53,460 nucleotides of DNA from an uncultured Ruminococcus sp. (GCA_902798365.1 CADBWP010000011.1:1-53460), one strand, 5' to 3'; numbered from the stretch's first letter, positions 22,886 through 31,977 are shown. Notes: a model not told the origin generated them from the letters alone. Made by a program: numbers and translations.

Positions 22886-24932
22886 GATACTTGCGCCTGC
22901 GGGCGGCATTGACAGCGTGATAGCCGCCGTTCGCTCGGGAGCCGACGCCGTGTATCTGGGCGGAAAACGGTTTTCCGCCCGCGCCTCTGCCAAGAATTTT
23001 GACGACGAGGAGCTTAAACAGGCTGTGGCTTACTGCCACATCCACGGCGTAAAGGTGTATGTAACGCTGAACACCATTGTGTTTGACAACGAGCTTGAAG
23101 AGCTTTGCAGCGCTATCCGCGCCATCGCCCGTGCGGACGCCGACGCGCTTATAGTGCAAAACCACGGCGTGGCACGGCTTGCGCGGCAGATCGCGCCGGA
23201 GCTGGCGCTTCACGCCTCCACCCAAATGAGCGTTCACACCGCGTCGGGCGTAAGAGCCCTGTACGAAATGGGCTTTAAGCGCGTGGTGCTTGCAAGGGAA
23301 ATGAGCCGCGACGAGATAAAGGAGGCGGCGCAGATCCCCGTTGAGCTTGAGGTGTTCGTTCACGGCGCGCTGTGCATGAGCGTGTCGGGTCAATGCTATT
23401 TCAGCGCGATGCTCGGGTCGCGCAGCGGAAACCGCGGCGCCTGCGCGCAAACCTGCCGCCTGCCCTTTACGGTGACCGGCAGGCGCGGAGCTCACGCGCT
23501 GAGCCTTAAGGACAACAGTCTTGTAAGCCATCTGCGCGATTTGCAGCAGATAGGCGTGACCTCGGCAAAAATCGAGGGCAGGATGAAGCGACCCGAATAT
23601 GTTGCCGCCGCAGTTCGCGCCTGCGTGGAGCAGCGCGACCTCGGCTTTATCACCGACAGCACAAATGCGTGGCTCAGGGGCGTTTTCTCGCGCACGGGCT
23701 TTACCGACGGCTATTACAAGGGCAGGTTGGGCAAGGAGATGTTCGGCACACGCACGCGCGAGGACGTGACCGCCGCGGACGAAGGCCTGCTTTCGGACAT
23801 TCGCCGCTCTTATAAAGACGAAATACAGAATAAAAATATCAGCGGAAGCTTTTCCGCACACATAGGAAAGCCGGCGGAGCTGACGCTTACCGACGGAAAA
23901 AACACCGTTTGCGCCCAAAGCACGGTCGTTGCCGAAAGGGCTCTTACCACGCCCTTGGACAAAGAAAAATGCCGCGCGCAGCTATGCAAGACAGGCGGCA
24001 CGGCTTACAACATTACCTCGCTCGACATCACGCTCGACGACGACTCCTCGCTGCCGCTGTCGGCGCTGAACAATCTCAGGCGCGACGCGCTGGCACAGCT
24101 TGACGAAAAACGCGCACTCGTTCACGCATATAAGATAAACGATATTGCGCCGCCCGTATTTACACCGTACCGACCCGAAAAACACGAGTGGCACTCGCGC
24201 GTTACGGGCACCAAAACAGGAAAAGCGTTTTTGGACTGCGACCTTGTTTTTGTGCCGCTGTTCTGCGACGTAAGGGAGCTTGAACGGCTGATTTCCGAGG
24301 GCTATAAAATAGGCGTGGAGATACCGCGCGGAATGTTCGGGCGCGAAAAGCAGATAGATAAACAGCTTGAACGCGCAAAGACAGCAGGCGTTTCTCACGC
24401 GCTGTGCCACAACATAGGCGCGCTGTATCAGGCAAAGCGGCTGGGCTTTGTGCTGCACGGCGGCTTCGGGCTGAACCTTGCCAACACCCCCGACCTGCTT
24501 TGGGCGGAGGAATACGGGCTTGCCGACGCCGAGCTGAGCCTTGAGCTGACCTTTGCGCGCATAAACCGCCTGGGCGGAAGCATTGGCAGAGGGATAGTGA
24601 GCTACGGCTATCTGCCGCTCATGCTGTGCAGGAGCTGCCCCGCCAAAAGCGAGGGCGTAAGCTGTAAATCCTGCAAAAATCAGTCAAAAATGACGGACAG
24701 AAAAGGAAAGCGATTTTTGCTGAAATGTGACGGCTGCTGCGTTGAGGTGCTCAATTGCGTGCCTGTTTATATTGCTCCGCAGGAATATTCAAAACTGCCG
24801 ACATCTTTCCACACCACAAGGTTTAGTGTGGAAAACTATGTGGAAAACGTGGAAAACACCGCGGAAATCACGGGTTTTTCAATGTTAAAAGATAATTTTA
24901 CCCGTGGTTTGTACAAGCGCGGCGTGGAATAG
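22872..24932 (+). CDS. U32-family peptidase
   Basis: A 686-residue U32 'collagenase-like' protein. It begins EILAPAGGIDSVIAAVRSGADAVYLGG, the family's TIM-barrel start, and holds the U32 signature ELEVFVHGALCMSVSGQC followed by SRSGNRGACAQTCR. The C-terminal domain (about 380-686) has further cysteines (CRSCPAKSEGVSCKSC) that could bind iron-sulfur. E. coli relatives RlhA and TrhP (YegQ) hydroxylate 23S rRNA or tRNA, so an RNA hydroxylation role is as likely as peptidase activity. Start ATG 22872 overlaps zapA. The last 130 bases contain four TGTGGAAAA-like words (see findings). Confidence 0.88.
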   Translation: MAGIEILAPAGGIDSVIAAVRSGADAVYLGGKRFSARASAKNFDDEELKQAVAYCHIHGVKVYVTLNTIVFDNELEELCSAIRAIARADADALIVQNHGVARLARQIAPELALHASTQMSVHTASGVRALYEMGFKRVVLAREMSRDEIKEAAQIPVELEVFVHGALCMSVSGQCYFSAMLGSRSGNRGACAQTCRLPFTVTGRRGAHALSLKDNSLVSHLRDLQQIGVTSAKIEGRMKRPEYVAAAVRACVEQRDLGFITDSTNAWLRGVFSRTGFTDGYYKGRLGKEMFGTRTREDVTAADEGLLSDIRRSYKDEIQNKNISGSFSAHIGKPAELTLTDGKNTVCAQSTVVAERALTTPLDKEKCRAQLCKTGGTAYNITSLDITLDDDSSLPLSALNNLRRDALAQLDEKRALVHAYKINDIAPPVFTPYRPEKHEWHSRVTGTKTGKAFLDCDLVFVPLFCDVRELERLISEGYKIGVEIPRGMFGREKQIDKQLERAKTAGVSHALCHNIGALYQAKRLGFVLHGGFGLNLANTPDLLWAEEYGLADAELSLELTFARINRLGGSIGRGIVSYGYLPLMLCRSCPAKSEGVSCKSCKNQSKMTDRKGKRFLLKCDGCCVEVLNCVPVYIAPQEYSKLPTSFHTTRFSVENYVENVENTAEITGFSMLKDNFTRGLYKRGVE

Positions 24933-25099
24933 TATGTGAAAAGTGTGAACAGGGCGTATTTTTCAAAATGGAAAAATACAATTTTCCGCTTTGGAAATAT
25001 TATTGCGCTTAATATTCCAAACGATAATTACAAAACGGAATTATAAAAATATTAACTTATAAAAAATTCAAAATTTACAAAAAATGAAGGATATGAAAT
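24933..25099. other. AT-rich gap between U32 gene and dut
   Basis: 167 bases, very AT-rich, with TATTCCAAA and GGAAAATACAATTTTCC-like inverted words. No credible ORF. It presumably contains the dut promoter, but I cannot pick hexamers with confidence. Confidence 0.5.
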
Positions 25100-25540
25100 A
25101 TGGAACTGAAAATCAAAAAACTGAGAGAAGCAGCCAAAATACCCATGCGCGCCACAAACGGCTCGGCGGGAATGGATCTGTACGCCTGCCTTGACGCGCC
25201 GCTCACACTCGCACCGGGTCAGCTTGCCGTGGTGCCCACCGGCATTGCCATAGAGCTGCCCGACAACACCTGCGCGGCGTTTTTGTACGCGAGAAGCGGA
25301 CTGGGCGTAAAGCACGGCATCTGCCTTTCAAACGGCGTTGGCGTTATTGACAGCGACTACCGCGGCGAGGTGTGCGCCGGGCTTTGCAACGTGAGCGACA
25401 AGCCATACACGATAGAGCCGGGCGAACGCGTGGCGCAGATGGTCATTGCGCCGGTACTCACCCCCGAAATATGCGAGGTCGATGAGCTGGGCGGCACCGA
25501 GCGCGGCGCCGGCGGCTTTGGCTCAACGGGAAAGCGCTGA
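25100..25540 (+). CDS. dut: dUTP diphosphatase
   Basis: A 146-residue trimeric dUTPase (dUTP to dUMP and PPi). All five motifs are present: AGMDLYA, YARSGLG, NGVGVIDSDYRGE, ERVAQMVIAP and a C-terminal RGAGGFGSTGKR. Length is typical. Start ATG after GAAGGATATGAAAT. It stands alone between the U32 and mreB genes; a weak hairpin ATCGGG/CCCGAT follows it. Confidence 0.96.
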   Translation: MELKIKKLREAAKIPMRATNGSAGMDLYACLDAPLTLAPGQLAVVPTGIAIELPDNTCAAFLYARSGLGVKHGICLSNGVGVIDSDYRGEVCAGLCNVSDKPYTIEPGERVAQMVIAPVLTPEICEVDELGGTERGAGGFGSTGKR

Positions 25541-25630
25541 GCCTTCGACAAAATCGGGTTGAAATTTTGCGCCCGATATGCTAATACTATTTTTACGAAT
25601 TTCTTAAATCGGATATAAAGGAGCCGGGCT

Positions 25631-26644
25631 ATGTTTTCATTTTCAAAGGATATAGGTATCGATCTTGGCACAGCAAACACCCTTGTCTGCCTTAAGGGCA
25701 AGGGGATAATCCTGCGCGAACCGTCCGTGGTGGCGGTTGACATCCGCAGCGACAGCGTGCTTGCGGTCGGCTCGCAGGCAAAGGACATGATTGGCAGAAC
25801 ACCGGGGTCTATCGTTGCGGTAAGACCGCTTAAGGACGGCGTTATTGCCGACTTTAAAATAACGGCAAAAATGCTGCAGCACTTTATAAAAAAGGCGGTA
25901 AAGCCCGGTATATTCAGCAAGCCGCGCGTTATCATCTGCATGCCCACGGGCGTTACCGAGGTTGAGCGCAAGGCGGTTGAGGACGCGGCGTATCAGGCAG
26001 GGGCAAAGCCTCCCGTAATTCTGATAGAGGAGCCAATGGCGGCGGCGATAGGCGCGGGTCTTCCCGTTGACGAACCCACGGGCAGCATGGTTGTGGATAT
26101 AGGCGGCGGCACAAGCGAGGTAGCCGTTATTTCGCTGGGCGACATAGTCACCGCCGTTTCGGTGCGCGTGGCAGGCGACCGCTTTGACGAGGCGATAACG
26201 ACCCACATCAAGAAAAAGTATAATCTGCTGATTGGCGAACGCACCGCAGAGGACATCAAAATAAAAATAGGCTCGGCATATCCCTACGAAAACGAAAAGA
26301 GCATGGTGGTAAAGGGCAGAAATCTTGTTGACGGTCTTCCCAAGGACGTGACCGTGACCGCCGCCGAGATACGCGACGCGCTTGCAGACCCCCTTAACAC
26401 CATAGTAGAAGCGATAAAGACAACTCTTGAAAAAACTCCGCCGGAGCTTTCGGCGGACATTATCGACCACGGAATAATGCTTACGGGCGGCGGCGCGCTG
26501 CTTCGCGGCATAGACATGCTGGTCATGCAGCAGACAGGTATGCCCGTTCACATAGCCCAGCGTCCGCTGGACTGTGTTGTTGACGGCGCAGGCAAGCGTC
26601 TGGGCAAGGCAATGGGCAGCAAGTATAAACACAACCGAAAGTAA
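25631..26644 (+). CDS. mreB: Rod-shape actin homologue MreB
   Basis: A 337-residue actin-like ATPase that organises elongation-complex wall synthesis along the membrane. It starts [22 protein letters not shown] (given in part), with phosphate loop 1, then [17 protein letters not shown] (phosphate 2) and [13 protein letters not shown] (adenosine motif). Ribosome site AAAGGAG. It is first of mreB-mreC-mreD-PBP2, all on the plus strand. The order is canonical, so a rod or ovococcoid with lateral wall growth is inferred. Confidence 0.96.
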   Translation: MFSFSKDIGIDLGTANTLVCLKGKGIILREPSVVAVDIRSDSVLAVGSQAKDMIGRTPGSIVAVRPLKDGVIADFKITAKMLQHFIKKAVKPGIFSKPRVIICMPTGVTEVERKAVEDAAYQAGAKPPVILIEEPMAAAIGAGLPVDEPTGSMVVDIGGGTSEVAVISLGDIVTAVSVRVAGDRFDEAITTHIKKKYNLLIGERTAEDIKIKIGSAYPYENEKSMVVKGRNLVDGLPKDVTVTAAEIRDALADPLNTIVEAIKTTLEKTPPELSADIIDHGIMLTGGGALLRGIDMLVMQQTGMPVHIAQRPLDCVVDGAGKRLGKAMGSKYKHNRK

Positions 26645-26648
26645 AACT

Positions 26649-27482
26649 ATGAGAGACAGACTTAAAAGCAAAAACTTAAAGGCGCTGATAATCACGCTCA
26701 TCATCATTGCGGTGCTGAGCGTTTTGTCGTCGGGCGAGGGCTCGCCCGTGTCCTCTGCGCTTAACGCGGCGTCAAAGGGGCTGTTCAGGCTGAGTGCGGC
26801 GGCGACCGCCAGCGCGGACTCGGCAGATTTGGAGCAGCTAAAAGCCGAAAACGCCGAGCTTAAGGCGGAAAACGCGCGGCTGAGACAAGAGCTTTCCGAC
26901 TACATAGACATCAAGGCGGAGAACGAACGGCTCTGGCAGTATTACGAGCTTAAAAAAGCGAATCCCTCTTATAAAATAGTTCCCGCAAATGTTATTCGGC
27001 GCGACCCGAACGACGATTTTTACTCCTTTACGCTCGACATAGGCACCGCCGACGGCGTGTCCGAGGGCGCTCCCGTGGTAGGCGCAAACGGGCTTGCGGG
27101 CTGGGTGTTCAAGGCAGACGCAGCAACCTGCATGGTAAAAACCGTTTTGTCGCCCGACACCAAGGCGACTGCGCGCGACAAGCAGAGCGGCGACACGGGC
27201 ATTTTGAGCGGCAGCGCCACCCTTTGCTATCAAAACCTGACTGCGGTGGGCAAGCTTGCCGAAAACAACACCGTAAAAGAGGGCGACGTGATAGTGACTG
27301 CGGGCACGGGCGGCGTATATCCCGAGGGACTGCTTATCGGCGAGGTGAAGTCGATAGAGTTCAACAGCTATGACGCGTCGCGCAGCGCGGTGATAAAGCC
27401 GTATGAGGATGTAAAGAATCTTACGGCGGCGGCTGTTATAACCGATTTTGACTCGAAGGGTAGGATCGGCAATGAGAATTAA
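26649..27482 (+). CDS. mreC: Rod-shape protein MreC
   Basis: A 277-residue protein with one N-terminal membrane helix (about 9-30), a coiled coil rich in LKAENA repeats (about 60-100) and the two-lobe MreC beta domain (VIRRDPNDDFYSFTLDIGTADGVSEGAPVV to VIVTAGTGGVYPEGLLIGEV, in part). MreC links MreB with PBP2 outside the membrane. ATG 26649 lies four bases after the mreB stop. Its end overlaps mreD by 11 bases. Confidence 0.93.
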   Translation: MRDRLKSKNLKALIITLIIIAVLSVLSSGEGSPVSSALNAASKGLFRLSAAATASADSADLEQLKAENAELKAENARLRQELSDYIDIKAENERLWQYYELKKANPSYKIVPANVIRRDPNDDFYSFTLDIGTADGVSEGAPVVGANGLAGWVFKADAATCMVKTVLSPDTKATARDKQSGDTGILSGSATLCYQNLTAVGKLAENNTVKEGDVIVTAGTGGVYPEGLLIGEVKSIEFNSYDASRSAVIKPYEDVKNLTAAAVITDFDSKGRIGNEN

Positions 27483-27987
27483 CCGCGTGTTCGTGCGCTA
27501 TCTTGCATATTCACTCGAGATCATCCTGCTTTGGGTGCTGCAAAGCTCACCCAAGCTTTTTCCCGAGCTTTGGGGAACAAAACCGTTTTTTCTTTTGGCT
27601 CTGGCAATGAGCATTGCGGCGTGTGAGGACGTCATTCCGTCGCTGATTTTCGGCGCTGTATGCGGCGCGCTTGCCGACCTTTCGGCAAGCGGCGGCGTGG
27701 GCTTTTTTGCCGCGGCGTTTGCGCTTGCCTGCTTTGGCGCGGCGTCGCTCACCTCGACATATCTCAACCGCAACTTTTTTACCTTTATCGTCCTGACCGT
27801 CGCGGCTTCCGTCGCCGTTACTGGGCTTTATTTTCTGCTGTTCAGGCTTGCGGCAGGTGTTCCCGACAGCGGAGCGTTGTTTTTGACACGCTATCCGGCT
27901 CGCATGGGGCTCACCGCGGCGGCTGCCGTACCGCTGTACTTCCTTAACCGTTTTCTCTCAAAAAGCCTTACCGCAGCGCAGCGGTAA
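27472..27987 (+). CDS. mreD: Rod-shape membrane protein MreD
   Basis: A 171-residue integral membrane protein with about five predicted helices and the MreD layout. ATG 27472 overlaps the mreC end; a CGAAGGG-like site lies upstream. It completes mreBCD. The palindromic repeat element begins 15 bases after its stop. Confidence 0.88.
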   Translation: MRINRVFVRYLAYSLEIILLWVLQSSPKLFPELWGTKPFFLLALAMSIAACEDVIPSLIFGAVCGALADLSASGGVGFFAAAFALACFGAASLTSTYLNRNFFTFIVLTVAASVAVTGLYFLLFRLAAGVPDSGALFLTRYPARMGLTAAAAVPLYFLNRFLSKSLTAAQR

Positions 27988-28002
27988 GCCGAAAGCTTAA
28001 TA

Positions 28003-28241
28003 GCGCAAAACATATATGCCTACGCCTAAAAGCCTCCCCTGCGATAAGGTGATTTCCCTGACAGGGAAAATGTCGCGTAGCGACAAAAGGGTTGCCGTTT
28101 TCGCAGAAAAAGGTGTCAGCGATAGCTGACGGAAGGGTCGAAAGCTTTTCTGTTATTGGTCGAAATATGACAATTGCCAAGCGTCTCCGACCCCTCAGTC
28201 GCCTTACGGCGACAGCTCCCCTTAGCGCAGGGGAGCCTAAC
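28003..28241. repeat. Palindromic interspersed element, copy 2 (module in left arm)
   Basis: A 239-bp relative of 11987-12223. Here the 63-bp module (28048-28110, starting GGTGATTTCCCTGACAGGG) is inside the left arm and the right arm is intact (GGCGACAGCTCCCCTTAGCG...GGGGAGCC). It separates mreD from the PBP2 gene and ends one base before an in-frame ATG of that gene. Confidence 0.85.
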
Positions 28242-28292
28242 ATGCTATCAAAAAACGTTAAGCTTACGACATTAGCTGAAAGCCGGTATGAT

Positions 28293-30287
28293 ATGAAACA
28301 CAACAAAACTCCCTTTACCGTTTGCATAGTTATTGTGCTGGCGGCGGCGGCGCTGTTCATAGCGCGGCTCGCCGACTGGCAGCTTTGGCACGGGACAGAG
28401 TATAAAAATACCGCCAAGCGTTCCACGGGCTATCAGGTTAAAACCGAGGCTACGCGCGGCGAGATATTAGACAAAAACGGCGTGGGACTGGTGACCAATT
28501 CCACGCATTATAAAATAGTTATAGACAAGCTGTATGCCGACGAGGCGGCTCTCGATTCCACGGTTCTGCTGCTCTCGCAGCTTGTGGCGGCAACCGGCGA
28601 CAAATGGGACAACGCCCTGCCGCTTGCCCCGTCAGACGGCGGCTACGCCTTTGCTCAGGGCAAAGACGAGGATGTCGCGGAGCTGAAAAAGCTTCTGAAG
28701 CTGAACGACGGCGCAACGGCGGACGAATGCTTTGCCGCCCTGCTTGCACGCTATTCCGTAAGCGCAGAGCTTGCTCCCGATCAGCAATACACCGTGGCGG
28801 CGGTGCGTTACGGTATGGAGGTCGGGGGCTATTCCAACGCAAAGCCCTATGTGTTCGCCTCTGACGTAAGCCGCGCGGCGGTGAGCGCCGTTAGTGAAAA
28901 CACTCAGGGCATAGGCGGCGTTGACGTGCAGACATATCTGGTGCGCTCTGCCGCAAACCCCACCCTTGCTCCGCATATTTTGGGCGCGCTGGGAGCGATA
29001 ACGGAGGAAGAATACAAAGACCTGCCCTATAACGGAAAGAACTATGAGCTGACCGACACGGTGGGCAAGTTCGGCATTGAGCTCGCCTATGAGGACGAGC
29101 TTAAGGGCGAGGGCGGCGCAAAGCTGATTCAGCGCAACGCCGACGGCGCGATAGTCGATACCGTTGAATCGGTTGACGCAAAGCCCGGCAACACTATCTA
29201 TCTCACCCTTGACAGCAAGCTGCAGCAGATCGCCGTTGACTCGCTTGAAACAAACGTAAAGGCGGCGCGCGAAGAGGGCGAGGAGGAAAGCGAGGAAAAG
29301 GGCGAAAAGCTTTTGGGCGAGGACTGCGAGGGCGGCGCTGTGGTAATGCTGAGCGTCAGCGACTTTTCGGTGCTTGCCGCGGCAGGCTACCCCACCTATG
29401 ACCTTAACCGCTACAGCGAATACGGCGACTATTATGTTCAGCTTGCCAACGACGAGCGGTCGCCCATGTACAACCGCGCGTTCTCGGGCACCTTTGAGTG
29501 GGGCTCGGTGTTCAAGCCCTGTGTTGCCATGGCGGCTCTTGAAGAAAAGGTTATAAAGCCCGACACCGAGATTTTCTGTACACAAAAGTACGATTACTAC
29601 CCCTCTAACGTTGTTGAGTGTATGCACCGCCACGAGGAGCTTGACCTTCGCGGTGCGCTTACCCAGTCCTGCAACTATTACTTTGCCGAGACGGGCAGGC
29701 TGCTGGGCATAGACACCATGTACCTGTATGCCGAGCGGTTCGGTCTGGGCGAATACACGGGGCTTGAGGTGGAGGAATCCAAGGGCGTGCTTGCAGGCAG
29801 AGACAGCGAGGTCTGGCAGGCAGGCAACACGGTTCAGGCGGCAATCGGTCAGTCGGACAACGCCTTTACTCCCGTGCAGATGGCAACCTACGCCGCCACC
29901 ATAGCCAATAACGGCAAGCGGCTCAAAACACACATAGTAAGCAAGATAACCGACTACGAGCGGCAGAATGTCATCGCCGAATACAGCACACCGGAGCAGG
30001 TTGACGACTGCGGAGTGTCGGCGGAGAATATGAAAACCGTGCAGAGCGCCATGCTCAATGTAACTCAGGCGGAGGACGGCACCGCGTATCAGGTGTTCGG
30101 CGATTACAAAATAAAGGTCGCCGCCAAAACGGGAACCGCCGAAAACTCGGGCTCGGATCACACCACATTCATTTGCTATGCGCCATACGACAATCCGCAG
30201 GTGGCAATTGCCGTCGTTTTGGAGCACGGCGTAAAGGGAAAATACTCCATGCAGGTGGCAAAGGATCTGCTCGACGGCTTTTTTTAA
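28293..30287 (+). CDS. mrdA: Penicillin-binding protein 2, class B transpeptidase
   Basis: A 664-residue class B PBP that cross-links lateral-wall peptidoglycan with RodA and MreBCD. A single N-terminal membrane helix (about 8-26) is followed by a dimerisation domain (RGEILDKNG) and the transpeptidase domain. The active-site motifs are SVFK (EWGSVFKP), SCN (TQSCNYYF) and KTG (AAKTGTAEN). A Glu-rich insert (EEGEEESEEKGE) lies between domains. I chose ATG 28293 because the helix then starts normally. An in-frame ATG at 28242, right after AGGGGAG at the edge of the repeat, would add 17 residues and has the better ribosome site. The TAA stop is part of a TTAAGGCAA element. Confidence 0.9.
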   Translation: MKHNKTPFTVCIVIVLAAAALFIARLADWQLWHGTEYKNTAKRSTGYQVKTEATRGEILDKNGVGLVTNSTHYKIVIDKLYADEAALDSTVLLLSQLVAATGDKWDNALPLAPSDGGYAFAQGKDEDVAELKKLLKLNDGATADECFAALLARYSVSAELAPDQQYTVAAVRYGMEVGGYSNAKPYVFASDVSRAAVSAVSENTQGIGGVDVQTYLVRSAANPTLAPHILGALGAITEEEYKDLPYNGKNYELTDTVGKFGIELAYEDELKGEGGAKLIQRNADGAIVDTVESVDAKPGNTIYLTLDSKLQQIAVDSLETNVKAAREEGEEESEEKGEKLLGEDCEGGAVVMLSVSDFSVLAAAGYPTYDLNRYSEYGDYYVQLANDERSPMYNRAFSGTFEWGSVFKPCVAMAALEEKVIKPDTEIFCTQKYDYYPSNVVECMHRHEELDLRGALTQSCNYYFAETGRLLGIDTMYLYAERFGLGEYTGLEVEESKGVLAGRDSEVWQAGNTVQAAIGQSDNAFTPVQMATYAATIANNGKRLKTHIVSKITDYERQNVIAEYSTPEQVDDCGVSAENMKTVQSAMLNVTQAEDGTAYQVFGDYKIKVAAKTGTAENSGSDHTTFICYAPYDNPQVAIAVVLEHGVKGKYSMQVAKDLLDGFF

Positions 30288-30405
30288 GGCAATACCGCAC
30301 AATTCAGGTGTACGGATTGCGCAGCAAGATTTTTCGTCAGGTTGAACAAATAAATCGAGGTAAGGCTGACGCCTTGCCGAGATTTTTTGGGCAAGCTGAA
30401 TATTG
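30284..30405. repeat. TTAAGGCAA element, copy 2 (right end lost)
   Basis: Matches copy 1 from TTAAGGCAATACCGC through the inner hairpin AAGGCTGACGCCTT and its T-run, then diverges after GGGCAAGCTGA. Its left TTAA gives the PBP2 stop codon. The hairpin plus TTTTTT probably terminates the mre-PBP2 transcript. Confidence 0.8.
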
Positions 30406-30491
30406 CGCGAATCTTTTTTCGTGTTTCGGTTGACTTTTTTCACGATGATATATAAAATGATATTTAAACGATTATAAAAGAGGTTGAAAAA

Positions 30492-31283
30492 ATGCGTAAA
30501 ACTCTCACATTAAAAACAGCGGCGGTACTTACGGCGGCAGCGGCGGCGTTTGCGCTTTGCTCCTGCTCGCAGGACGGCGGCGAAGCCGAAAGCAGCGCGG
30601 TAAATACCACGGTTGCCGAACAAACCGAGGCTGAAACCACCAAGGCGGCGGAAACAAAAACCGAGGTCGATCTTGATTCGCTTCACGGTGTTAAAAGCAA
30701 CGACAGCAAATTCAGCGGCTACTGGCAGATAACCGAGGGCACGGGCAGTCAGCTTGAGCATTTTGTGTTTATGTTTGACGGTGAGAACACGGCGTATCTT
30801 ATGGCGGGCAACCAAGGCTACATCGGCTCCTACGGGGTAACCTCAAACGGCGCCGAGAGCATTTTTAAAACCCAGCTGATGTTCGGTCTTGACGGCAGCT
30901 ACACCTACACATTTTCGGATGAGGCTAAAACCGTAGAGCTTGTCAACTGCGACGACAACTCCGTAACCAAAATGAAAAAGCTGGACAGCTATTCAAGCGT
31001 TCCCACACCCTCGGGCAAAGAAAAAATCGACGACGCCCTGCTGGGAGCGTGGCTGGACAGCAACGGCGAATACCTGTATTTTGACAAGAGCGGCGTGATG
31101 TACCGAAGCCAGAAGGGCTTTGACTTTACCTATTACACCTATTCGGTGTCAAATAAAAAAATCAACATGAAATACAACTTTGTAAACGACTACTCCGAAA
31201 AAGCCGATTACGAGGTCAACGGCGACGTGCTTACCTATAACGGTATTCAGTATAAAAAAATCCCCCTTGATGAGCTGGAGTGA
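30492..31283 (+). CDS. Putative lipoprotein with two lipocalin-like or beta repeats
   Basis: A 263-residue exported protein. The signal ends in LCSC, a plausible lipobox with Cys at about residue 26. A Glu/Thr-rich linker (AEQTEAETTKAAETKTEV) follows. Two similar segments come next: FSGYWQITEG...YLMAGNQGYIGSYGV and LGAWLDSNGEYLYFDKSGVMYRSQKG. Both read like short 'hydrolase-associated' beta modules (W...G.Y..F...G....). I do not recognise a named family. Ribosome site AAAAGAGGTTG. A possible promoter is TTGACT at 30430 with TATAAA at 30451, but the spacing is short. Confidence 0.65.
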   Translation: MRKTLTLKTAAVLTAAAAAFALCSCSQDGGEAESSAVNTTVAEQTEAETTKAAETKTEVDLDSLHGVKSNDSKFSGYWQITEGTGSQLEHFVFMFDGENTAYLMAGNQGYIGSYGVTSNGAESIFKTQLMFGLDGSYTYTFSDEAKTVELVNCDDNSVTKMKKLDSYSSVPTPSGKEKIDDALLGAWLDSNGEYLYFDKSGVMYRSQKGFDFTYYTYSVSNKKINMKYNFVNDYSEKADYEVNGDVLTYNGIQYKKIPLDELE

Positions 31284-31290
31284 TTTTTAA

Positions 31291-31334
31291 GTCGAGTAGA
31301 AGGCTTTGCTTGTCAGATGTCTTTTATTCCCGAC
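31291..31334. repeat. GTCGGGA palindromic unit A
   Basis: GTCGAGTAGAAGGCTTTGCT... ending TTTTATTCCCGAC. Ends are inverted (GTCGRG / TCCCGAC), so the transcript folds into a hairpin. Nearly identical units lie at 31394-31437, 31881-31924 and 47897-47940. It sits just after a stop codon. Confidence 0.75.
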
Positions 31335-31393
31335 CGTTATGTTAATGCACAATTTAACAATGCACAATGCACAATTTAGGTCGGGTTTTTTAG

Positions 31394-31437
31394 GTCGGGC
31401 AGATGGCTTTGCTTAGCTTATGTCTTTTATTCCCGAC
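31394..31437. repeat. GTCGGGA palindromic unit B
   Basis: GTCGGGCAGATGGCTTTGCT...CCCGAC, a direct repeat of unit A together with the following TTATGTTAATGCACAATTTA. A shorter hairpin of the same ends lies at 31459-31492. Confidence 0.75.
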
Positions 31438-31535
31438 CGTTATGTTAATGCACAATTTAGGTCGGGATGAAAGGTTTTTTTCTTCCCGACCTATTTGTTT
31501 TTTTATCTATTATATACGCTGTCATTCCGAGCGGT

Positions 31536-31758
31536 GCGCCGGTGGGCGCTTTCTCCGCCTGCGCCGGTGGGCGCTTTCTCCGCCTTTGGAAAGGTTGGTA
31601 TTAACAAAGCCTTTCTGCAACGGCGGGTCGGGACGCGTGCGAACGTTTCCGGTAATCGTAGTGACAGCCCTTGCGCCTGCGCCGGTGGGCGCTTTCTCCG
31701 CCTTTGGAAAGGTTAGTATTAACAAAGCCTTTCTGCAACGGCGGGTCGGGACGCGTGC
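31536..31758. repeat. Direct repeats, 80-base unit
   Basis: GCGCCGGTGGGCGCTTTCTC begins at 31536 (25-base partial), 31561 and 31679. The two full units (31561-31640 and 31679-31758) differ at only about one position and end CGGGTCGGGACGCGTGC. Their starts are 118 bases apart. Confidence 0.8.
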
Positions 31759-31880
31759 TGTGATGTAACCTTTCTTACAAACGTTAGGTGCGCGGAAAAA
31801 GCGTCCGCTAACGCCCCGCGAGGGGCTCCCCTACAGCCAAACCCAAAACATGCGCTGAAAAATCGCGCCATAGTGATACA

Positions 31881-31924
31881 GTCGGGAAAAGAAGTTTTCT
31901 CCCAAGCAAAGCTGTCTTCCCGAC
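31881..31924. repeat. GTCGGGA palindromic unit C (reversed)
   Basis: Reverse complement reads GTCGGGAAGACAGCTTTGCT, matching units A, B and E. It lies downstream of the minus-strand lipoprotein gene. Confidence 0.72.
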
Positions 31925-31977
31925 CGAAATTTTCAATTCTCCATTTTCAATTTTCAATTCAAACCTGTCTTTCCGAC

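Larger units (their letters stand above)
31284..31977. other. Repeat-filled gap between two lipoprotein genes
   Basis: About 700 bases with no credible gene. It holds GTCGGGA units at 31291, 31394 and 31881 (the last reversed), a shorter GTCGGGA hairpin (31459-31492), and two direct copies of an 80-base unit. Short ORFs across it are products of the repeats. Confidence 0.7.

Noticed and set aside
28092-28241. Long N-terminal extension of PBP2
   Set aside because: This stretch is read from the palindromic repeat, is non-hydrophobic and precedes the normal membrane anchor.
28632-30443. 603-residue antisense frame opposite PBP2
   Set aside because: A shadow frame in GC-biased codons; no ribosome site or domain, and the plus strand has all PBP motifs.
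31403-31768. Overlapping ORFs of 60-120 residues in the 31.3-31.9 kb gap
   Set aside because: They arise from the direct repeats and change frame between copies; no ribosome sites.
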